Assembly: GCA_016841245.1 (NCBI GenBank)
Contig: JAENZN010000010.1
Span: 1-64,000, forward strand
Length of the DNA: 64,000 bases
Direction: 5' to 3'
DNA from: Syntrophomonas sp.
GTDB taxonomy: Bacteria > Bacillota > Syntrophomonadia > Syntrophomonadales > Syntrophomonadaceae
Numbering within the stretch: the first letter of the stretch is position 1; the number at the start of each line of letters is the position of its first letter. Below are positions 37,252 to 45,536 of the stretch, one piece after another. Made by a program: the position numbers and the translations under genes. The notes beneath the pieces are model-generated. The model worked only from the letters and a program-made list of their open reading frames with translations. It was not told where the DNA came from and made no database searches.

Positions 37252-38161
37252 CAACCGGGTAAGCAAACGTTTTGGGGAAAATACCGCGGTAGATGAACTC
37301 TCCTTACAGATTAAGCAAGGTGAGATTTTTGGTCTGGTTGGCCCGGACGGTGCAGGCAAAACAACATTTATGCGGATGGTGTGTGATTTGCTGGATGCAG
37401 ATGCCGGAAATATCACCCTTGACGATTTACCTGCAAATAAATTCCCCCGGGAGAGAATTGGTTATATGCCCCAAAAATTTTGCCTGTATGGAGATTTGAC
37501 CATATCTGAAAATATTAGTTTCTTTGCTTCCCTATACAGTCTGGATAAAAAAGTGACCGCTGAACGTTCCCAGGAAATCCTCAGAGTCACTGGGTTAGAA
37601 GGTTTTGAAAACCGTCTGGCAAATAAGCTTTCCGGCGGCATGAAACAGAAACTATCGCTCACCTGTGCACTTATGACTCGCCCTGAACTTATGGTACTGG
37701 ATGAACCAACTTACGGAGTGGACCCTGAATCACGCAAAGAGTTCTGGCAAATTCTTTACCGTTTGAATGGAACCGGTATCACTATATTGATATCTACTCC
37801 TTATATGGATGAAGCTGAACTATGTCATCGGGTAGCACTCATCAATTCTGGTAAACTGGTAGCCTGTGACACACCAGTTGGTTTAAAAAATATTTTTTCG
37901 AACCGGGTATTAGCAGTCAAAGCAAATATACGTGATCCATACTTCTTTGATGACTGTCCAGAAGTTATGGATTCATCTTATTATTCAAATCGATTTCACC
38001 TGCTGATGAATAATGCCCAAACCATGCGTCCTAACCTTTCAAATTATATACTGGAGAAGGGTGTACAAGATTTTGAAATAGTCGATATTTATCCCAGTAT
38101 GGAAGACGTCTTTGCCTTCCTGGCAGAGCCTCGTTTGCATACTCCTTCTGCTGGTGATTAG
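37241..38161 (+). CDS. ABC transporter ATP-binding protein 1
   Basis: About 306 residues: Walker A GPDGAGKTT, Q-loop YMPQKF, signature LSGGMKQ, Walker B LMVLDEP, TYGVDPESR. It matches one half of the YbhF-type double ATPase. The switch region reads ISTPYMDEAE, with Thr-Pro where the usual switch histidine would be (compare ISTHFMDEAE in ATPase 2). It overlaps the HlyD gene; ATG 37241 or 37226 are both possible. All main ATP-binding motifs except the switch His are intact. Confidence 0.88.
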   Translation: MVNSNRVSKRFGENTAVDELSLQIKQGEIFGLVGPDGAGKTTFMRMVCDLLDADAGNITLDDLPANKFPRERIGYMPQKFCLYGDLTISENISFFASLYSLDKKVTAERSQEILRVTGLEGFENRLANKLSGGMKQKLSLTCALMTRPELMVLDEPTYGVDPESRKEFWQILYRLNGTGITILISTPYMDEAELCHRVALINSGKLVACDTPVGLKNIFSNRVLAVKANIRDPYFFDDCPEVMDSSYYSNRFHLLMNNAQTMRPNLSNYILEKGVQDFEIVDIYPSMEDVFAFLAEPRLHTPSAGD

Positions 38162-38194
38162 TGACCATTGATCAATCCGGGGAGGTACCGTTTC

Positions 38195-39112
38195 ATGGAA
38201 TATACTATTACTACCTGTAATTTGACCAAGAAATTCGGTGATTTTACCGCTGTTGACCATGTAAATCTTAATATAAAACCCGGTGAAATCTGCGCTTTTC
38301 TAGGGCCCAACGGGGCTGGGAAAACCACGGCCATTCGTATGCTCTGCGGAATATTAGAGCCCAGTTGCGGTTCGGGAAGTGTTCTAGGCTATGATCTGTA
38401 TAAAGATACTGAATCAATAAAACAAAACCTTGGTTATATGTCACAGAAATTCAGCCTCTACCAGGATTTAAATGTGATAGAAAATCTAGATTTTTATGCC
38501 GGCATATATAGTATAGATAAAAATATTAGAAAAATTAGAATTGAAGAAATGATCTGCCTGGCTGATCTGCAGGGAAGTGAACTTGAATTGGTCGTTAATT
38601 TGAGTCAGGGTTTTAAACAACGTCTGGCTCTAGCCTGCGCTATAATTTCTGATCCAGAGATTATCTTTCTTGATGAGCCCACCAGCGGGGTAAGCCCTGC
38701 CGTTCGCCGATCATTTTTTAATATCATCCAAGAACAGGCTGGAAAAGGTAAAACTATTATTATAAGCACTCATTTTATGGATGAAGCTGAACGTTGCGGT
38801 CAAATTGCTTTTTTTAATGAAGGCAAACTCCTGGCCCTGGATAACCCGGATAACCTCAAAAAAGAGTTTATAAGAGGCAGTCTATTTAGGATCGAAGTAG
38901 ATAATCCTGTGCTGCTGTTAGATAAAATATCGAAACTGCCAGGGGTAAAGGATACCAGCATGCACGGTCGGACTCTGCATGTAACTCTAGAGGAGAAAGC
39001 TAATGTGGATATTATTACCGGGTATTCCCGTACCATCCCAGAAGCAATAGATCCTTCCCTGGAAGATGTTTTCCTGGTTCTGGCCAGAAGGAGAGGAGAC
39101 CAGACATCATGA
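38195..39112 (+). CDS. ABC transporter ATP-binding protein 2
   Basis: About 305 residues: Walker A GPNGAGKTT, YMSQKF Q-loop, signature LSQGFKQ (a variant of LSGGQ), Walker B IIFLDEP, TSGVSPAVR (Ser in place of the D-loop Asp) and switch ISTHFMDEAE. ATPases 1 and 2 have complementary defects (missing switch His versus variant signature and D-loop), as expected for an asymmetric heterodimer. ATG 38195 follows GGGGAGGT. It overlaps the permease gene by 4 nt. Confidence 0.88.
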   Translation: MEYTITTCNLTKKFGDFTAVDHVNLNIKPGEICAFLGPNGAGKTTAIRMLCGILEPSCGSGSVLGYDLYKDTESIKQNLGYMSQKFSLYQDLNVIENLDFYAGIYSIDKNIRKIRIEEMICLADLQGSELELVVNLSQGFKQRLALACAIISDPEIIFLDEPTSGVSPAVRRSFFNIIQEQAGKGKTIIISTHFMDEAERCGQIAFFNEGKLLALDNPDNLKKEFIRGSLFRIEVDNPVLLLDKISKLPGVKDTSMHGRTLHVTLEEKANVDIITGYSRTIPEAIDPSLEDVFLVLARRRGDQTS

Positions 39113-40218
39113 GCCGGATACTGTCAGTTATTAAGAAAGAGTACATTCAGATGCGCCGCGACAGAATTACTCTGGCATTGATTTTTATGTTGCCGCTGGT
39201 ACAGATGTTGTTATTTGGTTATGCCATACAGACTGAGGTAAAGCACATCCCTACAGTAGTAATGGACCAGTCGCTGTCCAGCGAAAGCCGTGATATGATT
39301 GAATCTTTTTCGGCTTCCGGATATTTTGATGTAGCATATACAGTGGATAGTTATGATGCGGTAACTGCTAGCATAGACAGTGGAAAAGCACAGGTAGGAA
39401 TAATTATCCCCCCGGATTTCACAAGAAAACTGCAAAGAAACGAATCGGCTTCTATACAGGTGCTGGTGGATGCCAGCGACAACATGGTCGCCAACCAGGC
39501 CATCGCTACCGCTAATTCTATCGGCCTACTTAAATCTCAGGAAATAATGGTGAAAAACATGCCTTCCAGTACACTTCCATATGATGTACGGGTACGCCCC
39601 TGGTACAATCCCGATGGTATAACTGCCTATTATATGGTGCCTGCTATTCTAGGGATTATTTTAACTATGACCATGGTCATCATAACGGCTCTGGCAATCG
39701 TAAGGGAGAGAGAACTCGGTACTCTGGAACAGTTAATCGTCACTCCCCTGAAGCCTTATGAACTGATGCTGGGTAAGATAATCCCTTATATAGTTCTGGG
39801 GTATCTTCAGATAACTGTAGCCCTGCTGGTGGCCAGCTTCTTTTTCCATGTTCCTATTCGCGGCAGCCTGCTGGAATTATATTTTCTGACCCTGTTTTTT
39901 ATTACGGCTTCTCTGGGACTGGGTTTGACTATTTCCAATGTAGCCCAGAACCAAACTCAGGCTTTTCAAATGGCATTTTTCGTTATGCTCCCCAGTATAC
40001 TGCTGTCCGGTTTTATGTTCCCGCGGCAGGCCATGCCAAAAATAATATATTATCTTAGCTTTTTTATTCCCCTGACTTATTACCTGGATATTATTCGGGG
40101 AATTATGCTTAAAGGGATAGGCTTTTCCTATCTGATTGGACAGGTAACTGCCCTACTGGTATTTTCATTGCTTATGCTGGGAGTAAGTACGGCTAAATTT
40201 AAGAAAAAATTGGGTTAA
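39109..40218 (+). CDS. ABC-2-type permease (YbhS/YbhR/NatB-like)
   Basis: A 369-residue protein: a first membrane helix (about 20-40), a large external domain (about 42-165, VVMDQSLSSESRDMIESF ...) and five C-terminal membrane helices (about 175-365) with ALAIVRERELGTLEQLIVTPLKPYELMLGK, the hallmark coupling region of the ABC-2 export family. Known YbhFSR systems have two such permeases; only one is encoded here. ATGA overlap with the ATPase gene. Confidence 0.88.
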   Translation: MSRILSVIKKEYIQMRRDRITLALIFMLPLVQMLLFGYAIQTEVKHIPTVVMDQSLSSESRDMIESFSASGYFDVAYTVDSYDAVTASIDSGKAQVGIIIPPDFTRKLQRNESASIQVLVDASDNMVANQAIATANSIGLLKSQEIMVKNMPSSTLPYDVRVRPWYNPDGITAYYMVPAILGIILTMTMVIITALAIVRERELGTLEQLIVTPLKPYELMLGKIIPYIVLGYLQITVALLVASFFFHVPIRGSLLELYFLTLFFITASLGLGLTISNVAQNQTQAFQMAFFVMLPSILLSGFMFPRQAMPKIIYYLSFFIPLTYYLDIIRGIMLKGIGFSYLIGQVTALLVFSLLMLGVSTAKFKKKLG

Positions 40219-40237
40219 CCTTGGGGAGGTTGATATT

Positions 40238-40825
40238 TTGGAGATCAGACAACGAATAATAAGTGCCTGCCGGGAACTGGCAAAAATCCGCGGTTTTCGC
40301 AACATTACTGTAGATGAAATCGCCCAATATGCTGGTGTGAGCAAGAGAACCGTTTACCGTCGTTTCAATAGTAAAAACGAAATTCTTGAAGCCACCGTGG
40401 AGGACTTCTTAAATGATATTGGACAGGAAGTTGACCTGCTTTTGACCAGCGGAAAAGATATCCAACTAATTATCCAGGAAATAATAAATCACTTAGTAAA
40501 CGGCAGCAAATCTTTGATAACCCATCGGGTTATGGAAGATTTGAGTAAATATTATCCTTACCTCTGGCAGAAAATCAACCATTTTAGAATGGAACGGATT
40601 AAGTCAATGATTAAAGTAGCCGAAACCCAACGAGCATTTGACTCTAATATTGATCCATTAATTTTAAGTACTATGATATCTGTTTCCATTCAAACTGTAA
40701 TCAATCCGGACTTCATTATAGAAAACAACTTGAACTTTGAAGAGGTAGTGCGCCAGGTGATCACTTTCTTCATGTCCGCCTTTAATTCTGCACCATCAAT
40801 GCCTGATTTAAACAAATCGATCTAA
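40238..40825 (+). CDS. TetR-family regulator
   Basis: A 195-residue protein with the TetR N-terminal HTH: RIISACRELAKIRGFRNITVDEIAQYAGVSKRTVYRRFNSKNEIL, then an all-helical ligand/dimer domain. TTG start with GGGGAGGTT upstream, 19 bp after the permease stop. It is the last gene of the exporter operon and probably represses it through the palindrome at 36175-36189. Confidence 0.9.
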   Translation: MEIRQRIISACRELAKIRGFRNITVDEIAQYAGVSKRTVYRRFNSKNEILEATVEDFLNDIGQEVDLLLTSGKDIQLIIQEIINHLVNGSKSLITHRVMEDLSKYYPYLWQKINHFRMERIKSMIKVAETQRAFDSNIDPLILSTMISVSIQTVINPDFIIENNLNFEEVVRQVITFFMSAFNSAPSMPDLNKSI

Positions 40826-40900
40826 TTTTTATTTCGGAAAAACTTGCCTGGTATGGTAAGCTTATCATATGATTCTTAATCAATAAGAGGTTAGTCAGCT

Positions 40901-42583
40901 ATGAAACGATTTTTTATTTTGGTTCTTACCGCTATATTTTTGCTAAACTCCTGGTATCTGTTCTATCCCGAGGAGACCCAGGGGGCCTTCTACATCGAGC
41001 ATCAAGCTGAAGCGGAAGCCTTATACTGCCTGGGGATATTTAATGGTTCCGAAAAAGGTTTCGAACTGGAGCGTATTCCCACCCGGGCTGAAGGAGCCGT
41101 GATGTTAGTACGCCTGCTGGGCCAGGAAGATTATGCCCTACAGGCCGAACTTACCTGTCCTTTCCAAGATGTACCTGATTGGGCCAATCCATATGTGGCA
41201 TATCTGTACCAGGAGGGGTTGACCATCGGAACCAGTTCTAATACTTTCTCACCCAATGATTCGCTATCTGTAGAACAGTATATGAGTTTCCTGTTGAGAG
41301 CGCTGGCTTATAGTGAGACTGGAGGAGATTTCACCTGGAATGAATCCATTAAAACGGCCTTGCAGTTAGGCATCCTGGATACCACCGCTTATACCCAGCT
41401 TAATTCAAACCAATTCCGCCGGGACCACATGGTTTGGGTCTCTTATCTGGCCCTGCAGAGCAAATTAAAGAATCAGGATTATACTCTGCTGGAAAAGCTG
41501 GTCGAAAAGGATCAGGCCATTTCCACCACGGCTGCAGCAGCCAGCGGTCTTTATACCGGGGGAACCGCCAGCCTTCCTCCCCAGTTGATAAGCTCCCCAG
41601 GGGTTTATGCTGCCAGGAACGCGCTGCAACTGCAGTGGGTTCTTGAAACAGTCCTGCTCAATATGGAACCCCAATTTAGAGTTTATGTTAATAATTACAC
41701 CGTCGGCGATCCTCTAGATGACTTTGAAACGGCCCTGATAGCAGCGCAGAAATCTGTTAGTGCTAAAACAGGAATTGCACAAGTATATACGAAGTGGCAC
41801 TGCCTGTATGACGGATATGAACTAGAAGTGACCATTGATTATCTATATAGTGATAAACAATACCTGACCTTAAAGAAAAAAGTAAAAGCTATTGTGAATG
41901 AGCTTATATCTGCAGACATGAACGATTATGAAAAAGAAAAAGCGTTTCACGATTATATAATTAATAATGCAGAATATGATTATTACAACTTTCTACAGGG
42001 CTCCATACCAGCTTCTTCTTATACTGCTTATGGAGTGTTGATTCTGGGCCGCGGGGTATGCCAGGGCTATGCTGAAGCAATGCATATGCTGTGCTGCGAA
42101 GCAGGCCTTAAATCACTAGTAGTTCAGGGCACCTCGGTTTTTGGAGGAAAATGGTATAAGCATGCCTGGAATATCGTACGCCTGGAGAGCCATTATTATC
42201 AGCTCGACGTATGCTGGGATGACGTGATAGCACCAAATGGTGATGGGGCTTTAAGTTATACTTATTTCAATTTGAATGACCAGGATATGGCTAAAGACCA
42301 CCGTTGGGATGAACAACAGTACCCCGATTGCACAGCAACTCAATATAATTACTATGCATATAACCAGCAGCAGGTTAAGGATTACCAGGGTTTTAAAACC
42401 TATTTGGACAAGGCCCTGGCTCGCCGGGCAGTAGAACTTACCGTTAGAGTGACATATTTCAACCGGAGCGATTATGGAGATCTCAGTTCGCTAATGTTCC
42501 GCAGCGGGAAAGTTCATCGCTATAACTACAGTATAGATGAAGACCTGGGTATTGTATCTATATACAATATTGTTTATTATTGA
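40901..42583 (+). CDS. SLH-domain protein with a transglutaminase-like core
   Basis: A 560-residue exported protein: signal peptide (about 1-28), a degenerate SLH region (about 30-200, with FQDVPDWANPYVAYLYQEGLTIG) and a transglutaminase-like domain near 340-470. The domain holds the catalytic Cys in GRGVCQGYAEAMHML, the His in KHAWNIV and the Asp in YQLDVCWDD, so the Cys-His-Asp triad is complete. Such domains act as wall-associated peptidases or crosslinkers. Anchoring to the wall by SLH is inferred. It lies just after the exporter operon but has its own ribosome site. Confidence 0.86.
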   Translation: MKRFFILVLTAIFLLNSWYLFYPEETQGAFYIEHQAEAEALYCLGIFNGSEKGFELERIPTRAEGAVMLVRLLGQEDYALQAELTCPFQDVPDWANPYVAYLYQEGLTIGTSSNTFSPNDSLSVEQYMSFLLRALAYSETGGDFTWNESIKTALQLGILDTTAYTQLNSNQFRRDHMVWVSYLALQSKLKNQDYTLLEKLVEKDQAISTTAAAASGLYTGGTASLPPQLISSPGVYAARNALQLQWVLETVLLNMEPQFRVYVNNYTVGDPLDDFETALIAAQKSVSAKTGIAQVYTKWHCLYDGYELEVTIDYLYSDKQYLTLKKKVKAIVNELISADMNDYEKEKAFHDYIINNAEYDYYNFLQGSIPASSYTAYGVLILGRGVCQGYAEAMHMLCCEAGLKSLVVQGTSVFGGKWYKHAWNIVRLESHYYQLDVCWDDVIAPNGDGALSYTYFNLNDQDMAKDHRWDEQQYPDCTATQYNYYAYNQQQVKDYQGFKTYLDKALARRAVELTVRVTYFNRSDYGDLSSLMFRSGKVHRYNYSIDEDLGIVSIYNIVYY

Positions 42584-42623
42584 ACCCCCGATGGTTGAAG
42601 CTCCCAGTAATCAAAGCGATAAG

Positions 42624-42662
42624 AAAAGGACGCCGGTTCATAACCCAACCAACGTCCTTTTT
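42624..42662 (+). terminator. Rho-independent terminator after the SLH-transglutaminase gene
   Basis: AAAAGGACG pairs with CGTCCTTTT over 9 bp; an inner GGTT/AACC pairing closes part of the loop. T-rich tail 42658-42662. The A-run on the opposite side may also serve the convergent zinc-ribbon gene. Confidence 0.75.
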
Positions 42663-42685
42663 ATTGGCCTTTTAACACTTTTCCT

Positions 42686-43657
42686 TTATCCCATTAAATC
42701 CTGTTTCTTTACCACCAGGGTACCGGCGACCATATCGCCCAGCCGCTGATTATCGGCTGAAACCCAGACAAATATGGCTCCCACCAGATAACCGAAAAAC
42801 CCATCCACGATTCTCATCAGGTTTCGAATTACCGATTTACCAATCCCGCACTTTTCACCATTTTTAGTTACTACCCGCAAACCACAGGCCAGTTTACCCA
42901 CTGTTCCCCCGACCAGACCTTCCATTAAAATAAAATAGGCAAATCCAATCAAGCCAGGGACAACATATATGCTATAATCAATAGTCCCGGTATAAGCCAT
43001 CTGGGTGGCCTGGGAGGCCAGCATACCACCCATAAATACTCCTATTACGATAGACATAATTATCCCATCCAGCAGAGTAGCCAGAAAGCGAATTCCAACC
43101 CCGCTTCCTTTAAGTACCTGACCGGGATATGGCCTGGCTCCTGGAGCAGGATAAGGTTGACTTCCATAGGATGCTGCAGCAGCTGCCGGCGCCTGGTAAT
43201 AGGGCGGTTGAATCTGGGCGGCGTATGGCTGTCCTGCACCCGAAACCGGTGGTGCTGCGGTGCCCATGACAGGCATATGCGTACCGCAGTTCATGCAGAA
43301 AGCCTGACCGGCTTTTATTTCTCCGCCGCAGCCGGGACATCTTGCGGCCGGTACTGGCTGCGGCACAGGTGCTGCCCCTCCGGTTGGACGAGGTCCGGCA
43401 GGAACTATCGGCGGCGGGGTCTTCGGTTGGGGCTGAGCCGGGGAAACCGATGGAGGGGCTGTTTGCATCCCCGTGAGGCCAGTACCGCAGTTCATGCAGA
43501 AAGCCTGACCGGCTTTTATTTCTCCACCGCAGCCGGGACATCTAGCTGTCGGTGCCGGCTGCGGTACAGGTGCTGCCGCTCTATTCTGCGGGCTGCCGCA
43601 AAAGGGGCAGAATTTATTGCTCTCTGAGATTTCCCGGGCACAATTCTGACATTTCAT
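42686..43657 (-). CDS. Zinc-ribbon RDD-family membrane protein
   Basis: A 323-residue protein with three N-terminal zinc ribbons (CQNC...CPFCG at 3-21, then two near-identical CPGCGGEIKAGQAFCMNCG units at about 40-58 and 107-125), Pro-rich linkers, and a C-terminal RDD domain with about three membrane segments (LATLLDGIIMSIVIG, YVVPGLIGFAYFILMEGLVGGTVGK, LMRIVDGFFGYLVG). The second and third ribbons plus linker arose by a 201-bp duplication. RDD proteins are linked to Na+/H+ exchange or envelope functions, so the role here is open. Confidence 0.85.
   Translation of the reverse strand: MKCQNCAREISESNKFCPFCGSPQNRAAAPVPQPAPTARCPGCGGEIKAGQAFCMNCGTGLTGMQTAPPSVSPAQPQPKTPPPIVPAGPRPTGGAAPVPQPVPAARCPGCGGEIKAGQAFCMNCGTHMPVMGTAAPPVSGAGQPYAAQIQPPYYQAPAAAAASYGSQPYPAPGARPYPGQVLKGSGVGIRFLATLLDGIIMSIVIGVFMGGMLASQATQMAYTGTIDYSIYVVPGLIGFAYFILMEGLVGGTVGKLACGLRVVTKNGEKCGIGKSVIRNLMRIVDGFFGYLVGAIFVWVSADNQRLGDMVAGTLVVKKQDLMG
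43281..43577. repeat. Intragenic 96-bp direct duplication (period 201 bp)
   Basis: Copies at about 43281-43376 and 43482-43577 are highly similar, including a long identical stretch GTACCGCAGTTCATGCAG... through the zinc-ribbon codons. The copies encode the second and third zinc ribbons of the RDD protein. The period (67 codons) keeps the frame. Confidence 0.8.
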
Positions 43658-43865
43658 GTAAATCCTCTCCCTATCTCAATATTTTAATGTTCATAATGGG
43701 ATTGCTCCATAAATCGAATACCTTTATGAAGTTAGGTCTTCTCTTGGATGCCGGTCAGCATAGATGACCAAGGGCAGCATTCCTGTGGGGTAAGATAATA
43801 TTTCGCCTATTAACTAATATTTTACATAAGCTCGCGGTAGCTGAGAAGATATAAAAGCAGCAAAT

Positions 43866-44867
43866 TTACTCCTCGGGAATTACCGTTATCCCATCATCCG
43901 TACCCAGCCATAAATTGCCCTCCTGGTCTTCCAGCCATACCTTTACTTCGTTGCTGCTCATACCATTTTTTTTATCATATATCTGCATGGATGCTCCATC
44001 CCAGCGGGCCATACCATCATATTCGGATCCAAACCAATATACCCCACTGCGGTCCTGGAATACTGACCTAACTTTATCCCCGGCCAGTCCATCTTTCTTG
44101 GTCCATTTCTCTTTGAACACCGGTTCACCTTTTTCAAAATAAAAGCGAACTGCTCCTCCCCGGGTATAAAAGCCGGTACCCACCCAGATGTCGTTATTGC
44201 TATCCTGGAATATGGAACAGATATTATTATGGGGCAGGACGTTGGCACTGGTAAAGCTGGTAAACTGCTGTCCATCATAGTAGGTAAGGCCGCCTTCTGG
44301 AGCAGCATAGGAACCAAACCACATACCACCATAGCAGTCCTGGTAAAGAACATTTACCGCATCATGGGCCAGTCCGCTGGCCTGATTAAAAACCTGCCAC
44401 TCCTCCCCCGTCCAACAGGCTGCTCCGCCCCAGGTTCCGACCCAGAGCTGGCCTTTATCATCCAGCAGCAAAGCATTGATGTTTTCATCTGGCAAGCCGT
44501 CCTTTTCACCATAATACAGGAATTCTTTGCCATTATAGCAAATCAGGCCTTTTTCATATCCTATCCATAAATCTCCGTTATTGTCTATTAATAAGGCCTT
44601 AATATAAGTAATCTGAGGTTCTATTTCCAATCGGGATAGCATTTTTTTCCCCCGGCGGTCAATCTTAAAAACACCGTCCCGGCCTCCGGCCCAGATTATA
44701 TCCCCATCACCGGCTAACGCCGAAACTTCATGGGGAGGACGAATAGTTATCCATCTCTCTTCCCGACTGGCAGGAATCTGATCTTTAAGACCCCACCAGA
44801 CCAGACCCAAAAGTGCTGATAATAATAGTATGACGGTTGCGATCCTTTTAATTATGTTAAACTGCAT
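43866..44867 (-). CDS. Beta-propeller (two-component regulator propeller) protein
   Basis: A 333-residue protein: one N-terminal membrane anchor (about 7-25), then about seven Reg_prop-type repeats with the recurrent pattern GLxxDxVxxxxxDxxGxxWxGT, for example GLPDENINALLLDDKGQLWVGT, GLAGDKVRSVFQDRSGVYWFGS and GMSSNEVKVWLEDQEGNLWLGT. Such propellers usually form the external sensor part of hybrid kinases; here no kinase is attached. It is 18 bp downstream of the ABC ATPase gene, so probably part of that operon. Confidence 0.82.
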   Translation of the reverse strand: MQFNIIKRIATVILLLSALLGLVWWGLKDQIPASREERWITIRPPHEVSALAGDGDIIWAGGRDGVFKIDRRGKKMLSRLEIEPQITYIKALLIDNNGDLWIGYEKGLICYNGKEFLYYGEKDGLPDENINALLLDDKGQLWVGTWGGAACWTGEEWQVFNQASGLAHDAVNVLYQDCYGGMWFGSYAAPEGGLTYYDGQQFTSFTSANVLPHNNICSIFQDSNNDIWVGTGFYTRGGAVRFYFEKGEPVFKEKWTKKDGLAGDKVRSVFQDRSGVYWFGSEYDGMARWDGASMQIYDKKNGMSSNEVKVWLEDQEGNLWLGTDDGITVIPEE

Positions 44868-44885
44868 AATTAATTTTTCCTTTTC

Positions 44886-45536
44886 TCAATCAGTAAGCAG
44901 ATGCCCCTGCTGCATTTTTATTATTGGTGCCCCCAGTATTTCTGCTTCCTGTCGGTTATGGGTGACATAGAGCATAGCTGCATTGCTGTCCCGGGCTGAC
45001 CCTTTTATCAAGTCTAACAGTTCTGCAGCAGCGCTTTCATCTAAATTAGTTAGCGGTTCATCCAATAATAAATAATCTGGTTGAGCTGCCAGAGCTCTGG
45101 CTAGAGCTACCCGCCGCGCCTGCCCTCCGGAAAGCTGCTGGGGAAATTTACGTCGCAGCTCCGCCACTCCTGTCTTTTCGAGTATTTGCTGCAGAATATC
45201 CAATCGGTCTGCTTTGGATATGCGATGCATACCGAAAGCAATATTTTCTTCTACCCTCATATGAGGCCATAAAGCAGCTTCCTGAAACACCAAGCCTATT
45301 CCTCTCTCCCAGGGCGGCACAGCCCAGCCCGCCCCGCTAACCTCCTGTTCCCCCAGATGAATGCTGCCCTGATCCGGAATTTCCAGTCCGGAAATTAGAC
45401 GTAAGAGTGTAGTTTTCCCACAGCCAGAAGGTCCAAACAGGATGCGCCATTCTCCTGCATCTAACTGCAGCGAAACATTGTCCACGGCTTTAAATATAGC
45501 AAAGGACTTACTTATATTAGTAATTTTGAGCATCAC
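44886..45536 (-). CDS. ABC importer ATPase (FbpC/PotA-like)
   Basis: A 216-residue ATPase: Walker A GPSGCGKTT, Q-loop VFQEAALWP, signature LSGGQARR, Walker B YLLLDEPL with TNLDE, and switch VTHNRQEA. The C-terminal regulatory domain typical of FbpC/PotA is missing, so it is a core NBD. It overlaps the permease gene by 20 bp. It energises uptake with the permease and binding protein upstream. Confidence 0.87.
   Translation of the reverse strand: MMLKITNISKSFAIFKAVDNVSLQLDAGEWRILFGPSGCGKTTLLRLISGLEIPDQGSIHLGEQEVSGAGWAVPPWERGIGLVFQEAALWPHMRVEENIAFGMHRISKADRLDILQQILEKTGVAELRRKFPQQLSGGQARRVALARALAAQPDYLLLDEPLTNLDESAAAELLDLIKGSARDSNAAMLYVTHNRQEAEILGAPIIKMQQGHLLTD

Noticed and set aside
43157-43627. 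156-codon frame opposite the zinc-ribbon gene
   Set aside because: Cys/Arg-rich shadow of the duplicated zinc-ribbon DNA.
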